DNA from: Ustilaginoidea virens
Lineage: Eukaryota; Ascomycota; Sordariomycetes; Hypocreales; Clavicipitaceae
Reading direction: 5' to 3'
Length of the DNA: 64,000 nt
NCBI RefSeq assembly: GCF_000687475.1
Contig: NC_057321.1
Span: forward strand, 2,480,001-2,544,000
A program made the translations under genes and the position numbers. Numbering within the stretch: position 1 is the first letter of the stretch; every line of letters begins with the position of its first letter. Positions 22,885 to 32,920 of this stretch are shown here, one piece after another. The notes beneath the pieces are model-generated. The model did no database searches. It worked only from the letters and a program-made list of their open reading frames with translations, and was not told the origin of the DNA.

Positions 22885-24298
22885 TCACCAGGAGCAAGCA
22901 CGTATTGCGTCGCTGGCCGAGATTCTAGAGCGTCATGAGCATCAGCGGAGCGGCGTGTATGTACTCTTTCCATCGAGTCCTTGAGACTGCGAGGACGATG
23001 GAGAGACGTCAGTCTATGATATTTAGGGGCCTGGGTGAGTGCTCGGGGCGATTGAAATCCACAACAGGCTTGACACTGGCACTGGCACTGGCACTGTTCT
23101 CGGGAGACTTTTGCTGCTCGGTGTGGGCGGCAAGGCGCGTAATGAACGACCAGGTGCCTTTGAAACCAGTGCACCAGTATGGCGAGGGGCCGGGAGCACG
23201 CGGAGCGAGCTTCGTGCTGCCCCCGCGCTGCTTCGTTCCGTGGTCAATCGTGGCAGCTGTATGCGAGAAACGGTTTGTTGCAAGGTGAACAAAGTGATGC
23301 CAGCCGGTTCAATCGATGTACACGTTTACTTGGTGAGATTCTACCCAGTCTTGTCGCGAATTCCTAACCGAGAAGATTTCTGTCGATCGTGTACCTAGAT
23401 ACATGAAGTAAACGACCGGTTTGATAGGCTTATTCCTGGAGCTGCCTAGCAGTTATTTACAGTAGAATTGTACTGCTGGCGACGTCGCTTCGTTTGACTC
23501 TCCTTTGATTCTTCCTAGTTAAACTTGACATGACCAGAAATATACTTGTGATTATTTATTTTACTTGTGTGTTTACACAATGACTACGCACTCCGTGGTT
23601 TCTCCTAATAGTAATAGTCTTTAGGATTGCCAATACTGCTTCTAGGCCTATAGCCAATCTCTGTTCAGACTACGGGTTATAGTACTGTAATAGCTGCACT
23701 TACTTCCTCCTCCCAAACGTGGTAATAGCGGTAGACCCTGAAACGGCAAGAGAACTAATTACTCGCGAAACTGTCGGCATCATATCAGCAGACCCGTGAA
23801 ATATAGCAGCATGACCAGAAGTAGCATCGTTGACCTGTGATCAAAATTATGCAGCATCAGGATCTGGGACTTGCGACTCGCTCGGCCATTGCACATCAAC
23901 GACTTGGATAGACTGTATAAAACACGTGGCCCGGCGAGTATCGAAACCTCATCCATCCATCGCCAGCTAACGAGCCCGCCGGCTCTTCCCAGGTGCAAGG
24001 GTGTGCGGAAGAGCTGGGGCGCGGCGCGGCAAGGCACGGCACGATATTAAGTAAGCGGCAGAAAGCCTGCAAGAGAACCTTGTGTACCGGGCTGTGAGGG
24101 AGCGGGCAGCATCGCTGCCGGATTTATGCAAGATCCAGACTCGCCGTGCTTGCCATCCCCACACGCCGGCTCAGGCCCTGCTGCGCCTTTATAAGCAGCC
24201 ACTCTTGCCCTTCTCCCGATGCCACCCTCTCTTCCTGTTCACGCAAAGTCGCCCAGGCACCGATCCTGCCTCATTCTGCAAACCGTGCCTGCTGCAGC
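22885..24298. other. Spacer between kinase remnant and UstYa gene 1
   Basis: 23039-23110 holds four CTGGCA/TGGCAC units; 23390-23780 is AT-rich with no gene and looks like a decayed transposon. The last ~110 bases are the promoter of UstYa gene 1. Confidence 0.5.
24188..24196 (+). promoter_or_regulatory. TATA-like element of UstYa gene 1
   Basis: TTTATAAG about 105 bases before the ATG at 24299. The other two UstYa genes and the peptide precursor have TATA-like elements at 85-120 bases, which supports the assigned starts. Confidence 0.55.
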
Positions 24299-25323
24299 AT
24301 GGAAACAAGGCATTACAAGCTGCTTCCCCGCAAATCTGGCGACTTCCCGGCCGACGACTCCAGCGCAATATGCGATGCTACGAGCCGCGGCCGCCGGCAA
24401 CGAGCCTGGCGGGTTGTCGCGCTCTCTAGCATCCTGCTCAACGCAGTCCTGGGCGGACTTGCGATTGCGCACGCGACCGTCTCGCCGCTTGCTCCGTCCC
24501 TGCGTCAGCAACGGTTGTACTGTAAGTCGAGTCCGTCGCGACCAGGCCCCGGGTTCTAACGCCGAGCAGCTCCGGCGCAGCACGTCTTGCGCCGCGTCGA
24601 CCGCGTCTTCACCGGCGGATTCGGCGCAGGGGCGAGTCCCTACCAAGGGGCCCCAAACGAGACGAACAACAGGCTCTGGCGGAACCTCTACGACTGTGAG
24701 TTCTGGTCCCCCCCCCCCCCCCCCCCCCCCCATGACGGATATGCCCGAGGGCTCGCTCTGCTGTAGAGTCTGGCGGCAGGCTAACCGCCCCGCGTAGCTG
24801 TTGGCATATCGCGCATCTCCGCGGCAGAAGCTGCGCCGATGGTGAATCGGACGCTGCCCATCCCCGGCGACCACGGCTACTACGTTACGTCGCTGGATGT
24901 CTTCCACCAGCTGCACTGTCTGGTGAGCTTTGCCCGCTTTGCCCGCTTTGCAAGTCCACTGACTTCAGGTTCATCGGCTGACGTCGTGTGGGTGACGCGC
25001 AGAATGTGGTCAGGCAGGCGGTGTATGGCCACGTGGATTGGACCAACCAGGACGAGCTGTTTGCTATTGACCATATCGACCACTGCATCGATACGATCCG
25101 CCAGAGCCTGCAGTGCAACGCCGACGTCACGCCCGTCACGTTCGTGTGGTCTCGCGGGAGGAATCGCGCGCTGGAGGAAGCCCGGGTCATCCACACCTGC
25201 GTGGATTTCGAAGCCATTCGCGGCTGGGCCTCCAAGCATACGATGAGGGTGCCCTTTAATTGGACTGCGCAGATTGACGACGATCCGCTAGGCTGGGGGG
25301 CTGGTGTGGAAAGGCACGCGTGA
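24299..25323 (+). CDS. UstYa/DUF3328 family oxidase-like protein 1
   Basis: Exons 24299-24521, 24570-24695, 24798-24922 and 25003-25323 give 264 residues. Layout is that of UstYa (DUF3328): short cytosolic N-terminus (METRHYKLLP), one membrane helix at ~42-62, then a lumenal domain with the two HxxHC motifs that define the family: FHQLHCL and DHIDHCID. An N-glycosylation sequon (NRT) precedes the first motif. UstYa proteins catalyse oxidative steps such as macrocyclisation, hydroxylation or chlorination in biosynthesis of ribosomal and non-ribosomal peptides. All introns have good GT-AG ends; intron 2 contains C24 (24708-24731). The start is preferred over an upstream in-frame ATG (24146) because family members begin shortly before the helix and because TATA lies at 24188. 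The protein looks complete. Confidence 0.88.
24708..24731. repeat. C24 homopolymer in an intron of UstYa gene 1
   Basis: Uninterrupted C24 within intron 2 (24696-24797), far from both splice sites. Confidence 0.9.
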
Positions 25324-26814
25324 CGTTTGAGGGGGTTGGTGTCTAACCAGGGGTTTGCGCGGGTACTGACAAGGCTTCAGCGCGAGCGAGCGCCTGTCGA
25401 ACCTATCGGTGCTTACATGTATGTACCTGTTAGCTGGGTAGGCACCTGGGGATGTAGATATGTAGATAGTTGATAACTAGCGGTCAAGTAACGCGCCAAC
25501 AAGTTGCCCGAGTGGACTACAATTTACGAGCCGGGTAGTTGACCGAAGAGCTTGGCGTCGCGCAAAGGAACCAGACTAGATACATGCCCCACTTCACGCA
25601 CGCAATGAATCCTATCTGGCATCTCGGGCGGCAAGATGGCGGTCATGAGAAACGAAATAACCCGAGTTGTCCGGGGCACCTTGCAGCTGGGCGGAAAAAA
25701 CACCAAAGTGCCAAGGGTCATTCCATCACACGAGATTATTGAAATCCGCAATGCAAGGTGCGAAATGTGGGGCGCATGCAACATAGGTAGGTGCTAGGAG
25801 TTTTATGCGGGCGCATGAGGCGCCTCCGGCCCGCTCCGGGCCGGGGTGCCGCCCTATTCGTTCCCGTCTGAGTCACAATCAATCCCATTTCGTCCAAACT
25901 CTCCGACAAAAGGGCACCTGGCCGTGGACACCTAGCATCTTTCACCATTCTCGATATGTTTCGGCCCTGCTAAGAGGGAGTATTGACAGCGCATGCTGCA
26001 TGATAAAGCCGTACTGAAATTATTCCCGGTCGGCTTTATTGAACGCGTCCCGTCTCTCACATGGCTCCATCTCACGGAGCATAGGTGGTTCTGAGTCATC
26101 ATTAGCTGCCGCGAGGCCCGCCCGATTTTCTGGCTCCAAAGTTCCTTTCATGTTTGCTATGAGCAAGGGACAGTATATAGACGCAAAGATACAGCCCTTG
26201 CCGTAGGTAGCTCGTCAGACTGATATCCCTAGTATTGAAAAAAAACGATCCATCATTTGATGCTGACACAAGCCCCGCTACAAGTGTCAAACAAGCCAGG
26301 TGTTCCGTTCCGTACACCACAGACTCTTTGCATCCTTAAGCAAAGCTGTGCCGAAGGTGCAGCGTGCGCTACGTAAGTGCGTAAAGCGTGCCTTCCAGCT
26401 TTGCTTCTTTAATGAGAGGCCAGGGGTGCTAAGCCACCACAATCACTAGCCACATGTCATTCAAGCCAGCGATCTGATTGGTCTAGAGGGCACTAAAACG
26501 CCCCTATTGGCTGAAAAACCAGAGCCGGTACGTATCTTTGTGGATCCGGTACGTACTCTTAAGAGGCGTAAATGAGGCTATTGCTACAGCATTTAGTATT
26601 GCAAGAGGTCGGGTCTATACTTAATTATGACGAGGTGGCGGAAAAAAGACGCAGAAAGCTACATCGTCGGCTTTATGTAATGCTTTCTAAGCAGAGGCCC
26701 GCTGCAGGCGAAAAAGCCCGCTGCAGGCGGAAGCTCGCCGCAGGCGGCCCCCGGCAGGGCCCCCGGAGGGCCCCCGGAGGGGAATAATAAAAAATGCACT
26801 ATGTTAAAATATTT
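25324..26814. other. Spacer with decayed repeat sequence, no gene
   Basis: Between UstYa gene 1 and the minisatellite I see no intact gene. A 71-codon open frame at 26572-26787 ends in an Arg/Gly/Pro-rich tail generated by a GC-rich palindromic segment (26697-26785) and has no recognisable domain; this segment resembles one at 20595-20625 and is probably a transposon end. Confidence 0.5.
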
Positions 26815-27650
26815 AAGTAAAAAAAAGGCAGTAAAGGCGGTGAAGTGAGGCAGTAAAAAGGCGGTAAAAAGGGTAGTAAAAACAATAGTAAAATAAGATA
26901 GTAGAAAAGGCAGGGCAAAGGCGGTAAAATACGGCAGTAAAAGATAGTAAAATAAGGAAATAAACAGGCGGTAAAATAAGGTAGTAAAAAAGGCGGTAAA
27001 AAGACGGTAAAAAAGGCAGTAAAAGGCGGTAAAGTAAGGCAGTAAAAAGGCGGTAAAAAGGGTAGTAAAAATAATAGTAGTAAAAAAGGCAGGATAAAGG
27101 CGGTAAAATACGGCAGTAAAAGATAGTAAAATAAGGCAATAAACAGGCGGTAAAATAAGGCAGTAAAAAAGGCAGGGCAAAGGCGGTAAAATACGGCAGT
27201 AAAAGATAGTAAAATAAGGCAATAAACAGGCGGTAAAATAAGACAGTAAAAAAGGCGGTAAAAAGACGGTAAAAAAGGCAGTAAAAGGCGGTGAAGTAAG
27301 GCAGTAAAAAGGCGGTAAAAAGGGTAGTAAAAACAATAGTGGTAAAAAAGGTGGACAAAGGCGGTAAAATACGGCAGTAAAAGATAGTAAAATAAGGCAA
27401 TAAACAGGCGGTAAAATAAGGCAGTAAAAGGCGGTGAATTGAGGCAGTAAAAAGGCGGTAAAAAGGGTAGTAAAAATAATAGTAAAATAAGATAGTAGAA
27501 AAGGCAAGGCAAAGGCGGTAAAATTCGGCAGTAAAAGATGGTAAAATAAGGCAGTAAAAAGGCAGTAAAAAGGCAGTAAAGGTAAAATAAAGTAGTAAAA
27601 AAAGCAGTAAAAGAGTAGTAAAAAAGGCAGTAAATAAAGCAGTAGCTAAG
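26815..27650. repeat. Minisatellite of GGCGGTAAAA/GGCAGTAAAA units with higher-order structure
   Basis: About 835 bases composed of ~10-12 bp units (GGCAGTAAAA, GGCGGTAAAA and close variants). Units are ordered: a phrase starting AAAGGCGGTAAAATACGGCAG recurs near 26917, 27095, 27178 and 27357 and in altered form near 27509, with spacing of roughly 80 to 180 bases, so larger blocks were duplicated after the short unit spread. On the minus strand all three frames are open and Phe/Leu/Tyr-rich; this is a by-product of the repeat, not a gene. Confidence 0.9.
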
Positions 27651-28087
27651 ACGGACTAATATTTACCCGTCTGGCTACTCCGCCTTCCCTATGTCTTTGA
27701 CACTAAAGAATTCAGCGGCACCTTAGGGCTACCGCAGCTTTGCGCCTCCTACGATGCCGATAAATTCGGCGCGTCGGCCTAGTATCTCTTCAGACGTCAA
27801 CTCGTGACAGGTTTTTTGGATCAAATTGACTTCCGTGCTTTACGGACCACCGTCTCTGGGAGAGCGTTGAGTACTGGGCGGTGTGGGCTAGGAAGCAACC
27901 AAATCCTTGTCAACACATTGAGCTGAGTAACAGTAACAGATCCTTGAGTCATCAGAAATTCCTTTTTTGGTTGAGTCATTCTAGAGCCCAGAATGGGCAA
28001 ACCGCCGTTCCGCGTCTGGCTCGCATTGGCATGTCGTGACTACTAGAAGTCTTGCCGCGGTTAATAATCTGCGAAGGAAGGTCGCTA

Positions 28088-28138
28088 ACTACAGCCCCGG
28101 GCAACTACAGCCCCGGGCAACTACAGCCCCGGGCTACT
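28088..28138. repeat. Three tandem copies of a 17-bp unit
   Basis: Unit CTACAGCCCCGGGCAA repeated three times; each contains the palindrome CCCGGG. Confidence 0.85.
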
Positions 28139-28354
28139 AAAAGCCAGGAAATGTGATATTGAAGGGACTTTTTGAAGAATTCTCTTGGCCAAGTTACTCA
28201 CCCGCAAAAGTCCCTGAGGCGAGGTTCAGACTAAGGGATCCTTTGAACTTTCCTGGGGGTAGAGAAGGCCTCTCGAAGCGTAAGAGACAAATCATAATCC
28301 ACAGTGCTATGGAGTAGCTAGGTATTCACGTTCAACGTTCCTGGCGTTGTGGAA

Positions 28355-28363
28355 ATATAAAAG
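28355..28363 (+). promoter_or_regulatory. TATA-like element of the precursor peptide gene
   Basis: ATATAAAAG about 120 bases before the ATG at 28476. Confidence 0.6.
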
Positions 28364-28475
28364 CACCTTCGATGGACGTAATCTGTTCCTAGATTATCTT
28401 AATTTCAAAAAGAAATCTATTAGACAAAAATCTCTCCCCAGTTCAGTTTTTAATCTTTATTACCGATCTGCCAGA

Positions 28476-28820
28476 ATGAAGCCCACGAATATGGTCATGC
28501 TTGCCACTGCTCTCCTGGTCAACGGAGCTCTTGGATTGCCTACCGTAAGATTTATTCCTCGACTCTAAATATGGGAGATATTTTGTCTAACACTAAGTTT
28601 CTGGAAATAGCCTGGCTCTGGCATGATTTCTGGTGTGGACTCTTACTCTACACGTTCGGCTTGGACCAAGGCCGAGGTAAATACTATGCTTGAGTTAAAT
28701 AGAATCATGGTAAGCCGCTAGCTAACTTGAGCCCAGACAGAGGAATCTTCTGTTGAGAAGCGCCAATGCCCGGCATCCGAGAACAACGTGGACTGCTATT
28801 CCACTAGAACGGCATGGTAG
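28476..28820 (+). CDS. Small secreted Kex2-type precursor peptide, candidate RiPP precursor
   Basis: Three exons (28476-28544, 28611-28676, 28737-28820), all joined in phase 0, encode 72 residues. Both introns (66 and 60 bp) have GT-AG ends and a CTAAC branch site about 20 bases before the acceptor. Residues 1-20 form a signal peptide (MVMLATALLVNGALG). The rest holds an imperfect ten-residue repeat: VDSYSTRSAW in exon 2 and VDCYSTRTAW at the very C-terminus (8 of 10 identical). Between them lies SSVEKR followed by Gln, a typical Kex2 site, which would release an 18-residue peptide with two Cys, one Tyr and a C-terminal Trp. Signal peptide, Lys-Arg site, repeated Tyr-containing core and neighbouring UstYa genes are the features of UstYa-modified peptide precursors (ustiloxin/asperipin type). 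It lacks the many repeats of those precursors, so an unmodified secreted peptide is the alternative. A possible donor overlaps the stop codon (28817), so a further exon cannot be excluded. Confidence 0.7.
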
Positions 28821-29338
28821 GTGGCTTAGCCGATTACGGGATTTCAAGTCAAAGATGGTATGATATAGGACATGAGGCACAGGAGAAGCATGGCGGAAAG
28901 AATGGCGGGGAAATGGCAAAAAAAGCGTAGGTCCTTTAATCGCTAAATAAAAAAATACCATACTTTGCAATTTTGAGGGAACAAAATCCCTCTATTTTAT
29001 CCCGTTTTGCTGTTTGTAGTCACTGTAATTAATGTGGGCAATGCTTTGCTCTGCTTTGCCTCAAAGTAACTTGGTGTACATAATAATTGCTCTCCATAGT
29101 TGAGCACTTTACATCTTCCCAAGCCAATAGTATTCCTCGCTAGACCCGTTTTTTCTCCCGTTTAGCCAGGAATTGGAAATTCTGGTTGGTCGCGTGGTTG
29201 GGAGCCTGGTTTAATCTTATATATAACCCGTCTTTTACGCTGCTTGAAACTGTTCCCGCATCAGTCACCCTACCTACATTGACTGACTTCGCAACGCAAT
29301 AGAGCTTGGCAGGATCCGTTTCAACGTCATCTCACGCA
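28821..29338. other. Spacer between precursor and UstYa gene 2
   Basis: AT-rich 3' region of the precursor and promoter of UstYa gene 2; no other gene seen. Confidence 0.55.
29217..29226 (+). promoter_or_regulatory. TATA-like element of UstYa gene 2
   Basis: TTATATATAA about 115 bases upstream of the ATG at 29339. Confidence 0.55.
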
Positions 29339-30325
29339 ATGTATCAAGGGAAGATGCAGGTTGAAGAAGAGAATAACAGCCTGCTTGGGGAGGAAGAGGT
29401 TTCTGGACCTTCAAAGTCAGCTAGGAAGACTGGATCTCAAAGGCTGGCATGGCTGGTACCAATCATGGCTGCAGCATCAGCCCTTTTCTTCCTCACGGCG
29501 GCTGTCTCCTGGACATACTTTTTCAAGGCGACCTCTAAAGATTATATTTGCTACGAGAAGAAATACTGTAAGTCGGCAAGCCTTGAACATGTATTCTTCA
29601 GGACTTGAATTTTAACACATGATGACGCTTTAGCACTTGAATCGCTCTGGAATGCTGTGCGCTACGAGCCGGCGCAGTTCCACCTAGAACCTGATGTGCC
29701 ATCGCCCTTTCGAGGTAAGCCGAGGCCAGAACTGGACGAAGCGTGGGCCAATGTGACGGAAGGTAAGCAAGACACGACATGATTAGCAAGTCGGAGCTCA
29801 CAAGCAGATATCTCAGGCCACCTTATTCTGCTAAGTCCAGAGGAAATGCGAGGACTAGGGCACGCTACCCAAGGCGCGGCTATGCACGGGGACAGCTATT
29901 TGGGGCTCGTCGAGGTTTTCCACCACGTCCATTGCGTCGATTTCATCCGCAAGTACATCTTCAAAGAGCACTACCCGGACTGGAGAAATCTCGGAGGCCC
30001 ACCAGAGGCCGTCTTGGGGCATGTCGGTAAGTGTGGTTGATCAGCGTTGCTTTCTGGGTCGTCGCTCGTCGTTGGTCGCTCGTCGCTCGTCGCTCGTCGC
30101 TCGTCGCTCGTCGCTCGATGCTGATTGGTGTTAGACCACTGCATAGACCTCCTCCGGCAAAAAGTGCTTTGCGACGCCGACGTTGGCCTCATGGCGTACT
30201 CCTACGACCCCGAGACCAAATTCGCCAAGGCTCGCACATCCAACATGCACATGTGCCGCGATTTTCAAGCCATCAAGGACTGGGCGGCAGGACGGAAGTG
30301 GGAGCCGAAGGCTGACTCGGCCTAG
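29339..30325 (+). CDS. UstYa/DUF3328 family oxidase-like protein 2
   Basis: Exons 29339-29567, 29634-29762, 29808-30026 and 30135-30325 give 255 residues. A charged N-terminus (EEENNSLLGEEE) precedes one membrane helix (~38-60, LVPIMAAASALFFLTAAVSW). The lumenal part has PRPELDEAW, a common UstYa sequence, and both HxxHC motifs: FHHVHCV and, directly after intron 3, DHCID, where the preceding residues come from GHV. A second in-frame ATG lies at 29354. Exon 2/3 splice (45-bp intron) is the least certain: acceptor GCAG at 29804-29807 was chosen because it keeps the frame and yields DISGHL. Intron 3 carries seven or so TCGTCGCTCG-like units. The gene looks complete. Role as for the family: oxidative tailoring of a peptide; it is the UstYa gene closest to the precursor, about 0.5 kb downstream on the same strand. 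Confidence 0.86.
30051..30118. repeat. GTCGCTC array in an intron of UstYa gene 2
   Basis: Repeated GTCGCTC/GTCGTTG units (about eight) inside intron 3 (30027-30134). Confidence 0.85.
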
Positions 30326-31187
30326 CCGGATTTGGAAGGTGGTGTGTGGGCGGCTCGAATCGGGAAAGGGCGAAGGATAAGCGGGGAGTGGGAAATGGGG
30401 AAGTGGGGACGCCCAAGTTACATGGGCCGTCGCAGAAATTTCATCTCATCTCACCTGCATCCTGCGTCCTACGTCTTCCCCTGCATCTGCACAAAAAGCC
30501 CCGAGACGTCAATCCCCCAACGTTACCGGCGCCGATGGGGCTTGATCTTAGCTCCGCCATTACTATGAATGCTTATTACTACCATCTATACTTATCCAAA
30601 GGAACCATTTCCCTTGGTTCTGTCCCTTTCCTACCGCCGAGGCCATGTTTCCCATCTGCCCCACATTAAAGCCGTTGCCCACGGGACAATTCATCACCCT
30701 GGCTTGAAGACAGCTCTTGGTGGGTCTCAATATCTAGGAACTTTTGAAAAGCTTCAGCGGGCTGATAGTCAACTCGTACGACCAGTGTCCTCAAAAGCGA
30801 CCCTGGCTCGTCTCACCCGTGCGAAGCGGGCTGCAAGGTACGAGGCGGTAGGCTGCCGCGACTCGGCACGGAGCCGAAGTAGCATGAGCACCTTGAGGCT
30901 GTCCTACGTCGCAAAATTCCCCGACGACTTGTCAGTAGAGTCTAGACTCTCAAACCTGGAGCCTGCCATGCTACGGACTTCTGCACCAAAAGATGTCTCA
31001 CCTCGGCCGGGACCTGACTTCATCAGCTTCTTCGCGTCTCGATAAATATGTCGAGATGCCCAACAGGATTTCGAAACCAGCCTTCCCTATCCGTTCTACC
31101 CAATATAGTCCCCTTTTCCATATTGTCCATCATCCGTCTGCCTCGGTGACTTGACCAAATCAAAAATACATCATCACCCACGCCATC
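30326..31187. other. Spacer between UstYa gene 2 and the APH-like gene
   Basis: Contains a 158-codon open frame (30569-31045, plus strand) of Ser/Arg/Leu-rich sequence without motif or signal peptide; I do not support it as a gene. The last 100 bases are the leader of the APH-like gene. Confidence 0.5.
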
Positions 31188-32492
31188 ATGTCCTTGAACG
31201 ACAAGCACGCAGCCTTGATACGGAGCATCCTGCAAGACCGGTTTCTCCTGGCACCAAATGCTTTTAAAATTGAGCCAGTTAAAGAGGCCAAGAATAATCA
31301 CGTCTTCTTGCTCAAGTTGACCAGTCCAACCTTGGAACCTTCCCCCCCCTCCAACCAGGTATTTACGACCCCTATCCCTGCCAAAACATCGCGTCTGGTG
31401 TTTCGGATACCCAAAGAGAACGTCAGCTTGGAGGACTCGGTGCGTATCCGCAACGAGGTCGCTTTTCTTACCCTGGCCCGCGAGGCTCTCTCGCCCATCG
31501 GTCCCTCTCTTACTCCCGCCGTGTTTGGCTGGTCAGATACGGTTTCCGACTCCAGCTTTGGCTGGATTCTAGAGGAGTGGAAAACTGGGGAACACCTCAC
31601 AATCCAAAAGCTCGTGAAGCTTGGCGACGAGACGCAGCGCCTCGTCCTAGGTCAGATGGCAAAGGTTGCCAAATGTCTCCAGGACTACCAGCTACCGGAC
31701 AGCGCGACCGAGTTTGGTGGCCTTACCTTTGACGAAGAAGGGACGATTAAAAGCACCAAGAGTGTAATTCCCTGTGGAGGGCCGTTTCCTTCCTACGGCG
31801 CCTTTCTGAAGGGCACGTTCCGTTGGCAACTAGAGGCAAGCGAGCGAAGCACGCATGTAAACGGCTGGCGTGACTATCCCGAGCTGCGCAAAAGGATCGA
31901 CGCCTTTTTCGCCGACGGACTGGACGGGGTTATAGCCAAGGTGCCAAAGCAGAAGCCAACATTGGTCAACGCAGATATCGGTAAGGAAACCCCAAACACT
32001 TGATTTTGCTGCGGTCCCCCCCCCTGTTTTCACGCCAGCTAATTAAGTGCTCTAGCCTTTGTAAACCTGCGTTTTGATCCCGCAACGTATCGGCTCACCG
32101 CCGTGCTGGACTTTGACTTTTCGCACGTCGGGGCGCCTATTTCCGAGCACCTGTTCTCGTTCTGGGACTGGGACGCCTTGCTGCCCAGCCAGGCGAATCC
32201 TGTTGGATCGTTGCGGGAATGGATGCTTGAAGGCTTTCCAAAGGACGTAGAAGATTGTTTCAAGGTGAATCGGCTATGGGATGACATGTTGGCCGATGCT
32301 CATGCGCAAAAACCTTCCACGATCGCGGGAGCCGGTCTCATGGCCGACCTGTGGTGGTTTTCGCAGGAGCTGTGCCAGGCGTACTGGTTTATGGAAAGGA
32401 TCGTCGGAAAATCCTCAGCTAAGGAGCTCGAGGAGAAGAAGAAAGATAGCGCGGCTAAGCTTGACAAGTATCTGGCGTTGTGGGGGTTCTAG
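31188..32492 (+). CDS. APH-fold phosphotransferase (aminoglycoside/choline-kinase-like)
   Basis: Exons 31188-31980 and 32056-32492 (intron 75 bp) encode 409 residues with no signal peptide. The fold is recognised from the C-terminal half: VNADIAFVN fits the catalytic loop pattern [H/N]xDxxxxN, here with Asn in place of the usual His and with the intron splitting it, followed by VLDFDFSHVG, the metal-binding Asp segment of the family, and a helical C-terminus. The N-lobe has RLVFRIPKE (likely the Lys-containing strand) and IRNEVAFLTLARE (helix C Glu). Related fungal proteins phosphorylate small molecules or remain uncharacterised; the substrate is unknown. It lies on the same strand between UstYa genes 2 and 3 and could act in the same pathway, but the neighbourhood is the only hint. 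Confidence 0.8.
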
Positions 32493-32920
32493 CTGCGTAG
32501 CTAGGTGCTCTGCAGAATCTGCACGGTGAAATTCTGTACGCGTAATGCTCGCTTACATAGTAACTACTTGGTAGACTCTTTTCATTTCTCCAACAACAAC
32601 ATACCTCTTTGACTGTCCAGCTCATAGAGGTCCCCTTGGGGGATTAGCAACTTGACATGCAGGTTAGGCTCACGCCCTCGTTGAGAGTAGCCATGCCATC
32701 GACCATGGCCAGGTTTTCTCATGACAAGGAACAAGGGTTGAATTCCATGTTGGCACTGCAGTTTTCAAATACGGACTAGCTTTTGAAGGCTCCTATGGAG
32801 AGCACCCTTTGCCAGGCCCCGCCAGGCCAATATATATCTTGCTGCCTCCTCCCTCCCTCTTCTTTCTCCAACACCTCCCAAGGCTGCTATGCATATCGAG
32901 GCACACACCGCACCTACACC
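32493..32920. other. Spacer and promoter of UstYa gene 3
   Basis: No gene. A TATA-like ATATATAT (about 32830-32838) lies 85-90 bases before the ATG of UstYa gene 3, followed by a CT-rich leader. Confidence 0.55.
32830..32838 (+). promoter_or_regulatory. TATA-like element of UstYa gene 3
   Basis: AATATATAT upstream of a CT-rich leader (TCCTCCCTCCCTCTTC) and the ATG at 32921. Confidence 0.5.

Larger units (their letters stand above)
27651..28475. other. Spacer upstream of the peptide precursor gene
   Basis: No gene seen. Contains three copies of CAACTACAGCCCCGGG (about 28088-28137). The last 120 bases contain the TATA-like element of the precursor gene. Confidence 0.5.

Noticed and set aside
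26659..27512. Long minus-strand open frames (up to 282 codons), Phe/Leu/Tyr-rich, resembling a multi-pass membrane protein
   Set aside because: They lie on a tandem repeat whose unit lacks stop codons in all three minus frames; no start context, no non-repetitive part.
28476..28820. Alpha-pheromone-type precursor as explanation of the small secreted peptide
   Set aside because: Hypocrealean alpha-pheromones are short repeats of the WC....CW type separated by Kex2 and Ste13 sites; this peptide has no such repeat.
30569..31045. 158-codon plus-strand open frame between UstYa gene 2 and the APH-like gene
   Set aside because: No motif, no signal peptide, Ser/Arg/Leu composition as in random sequence of this GC.
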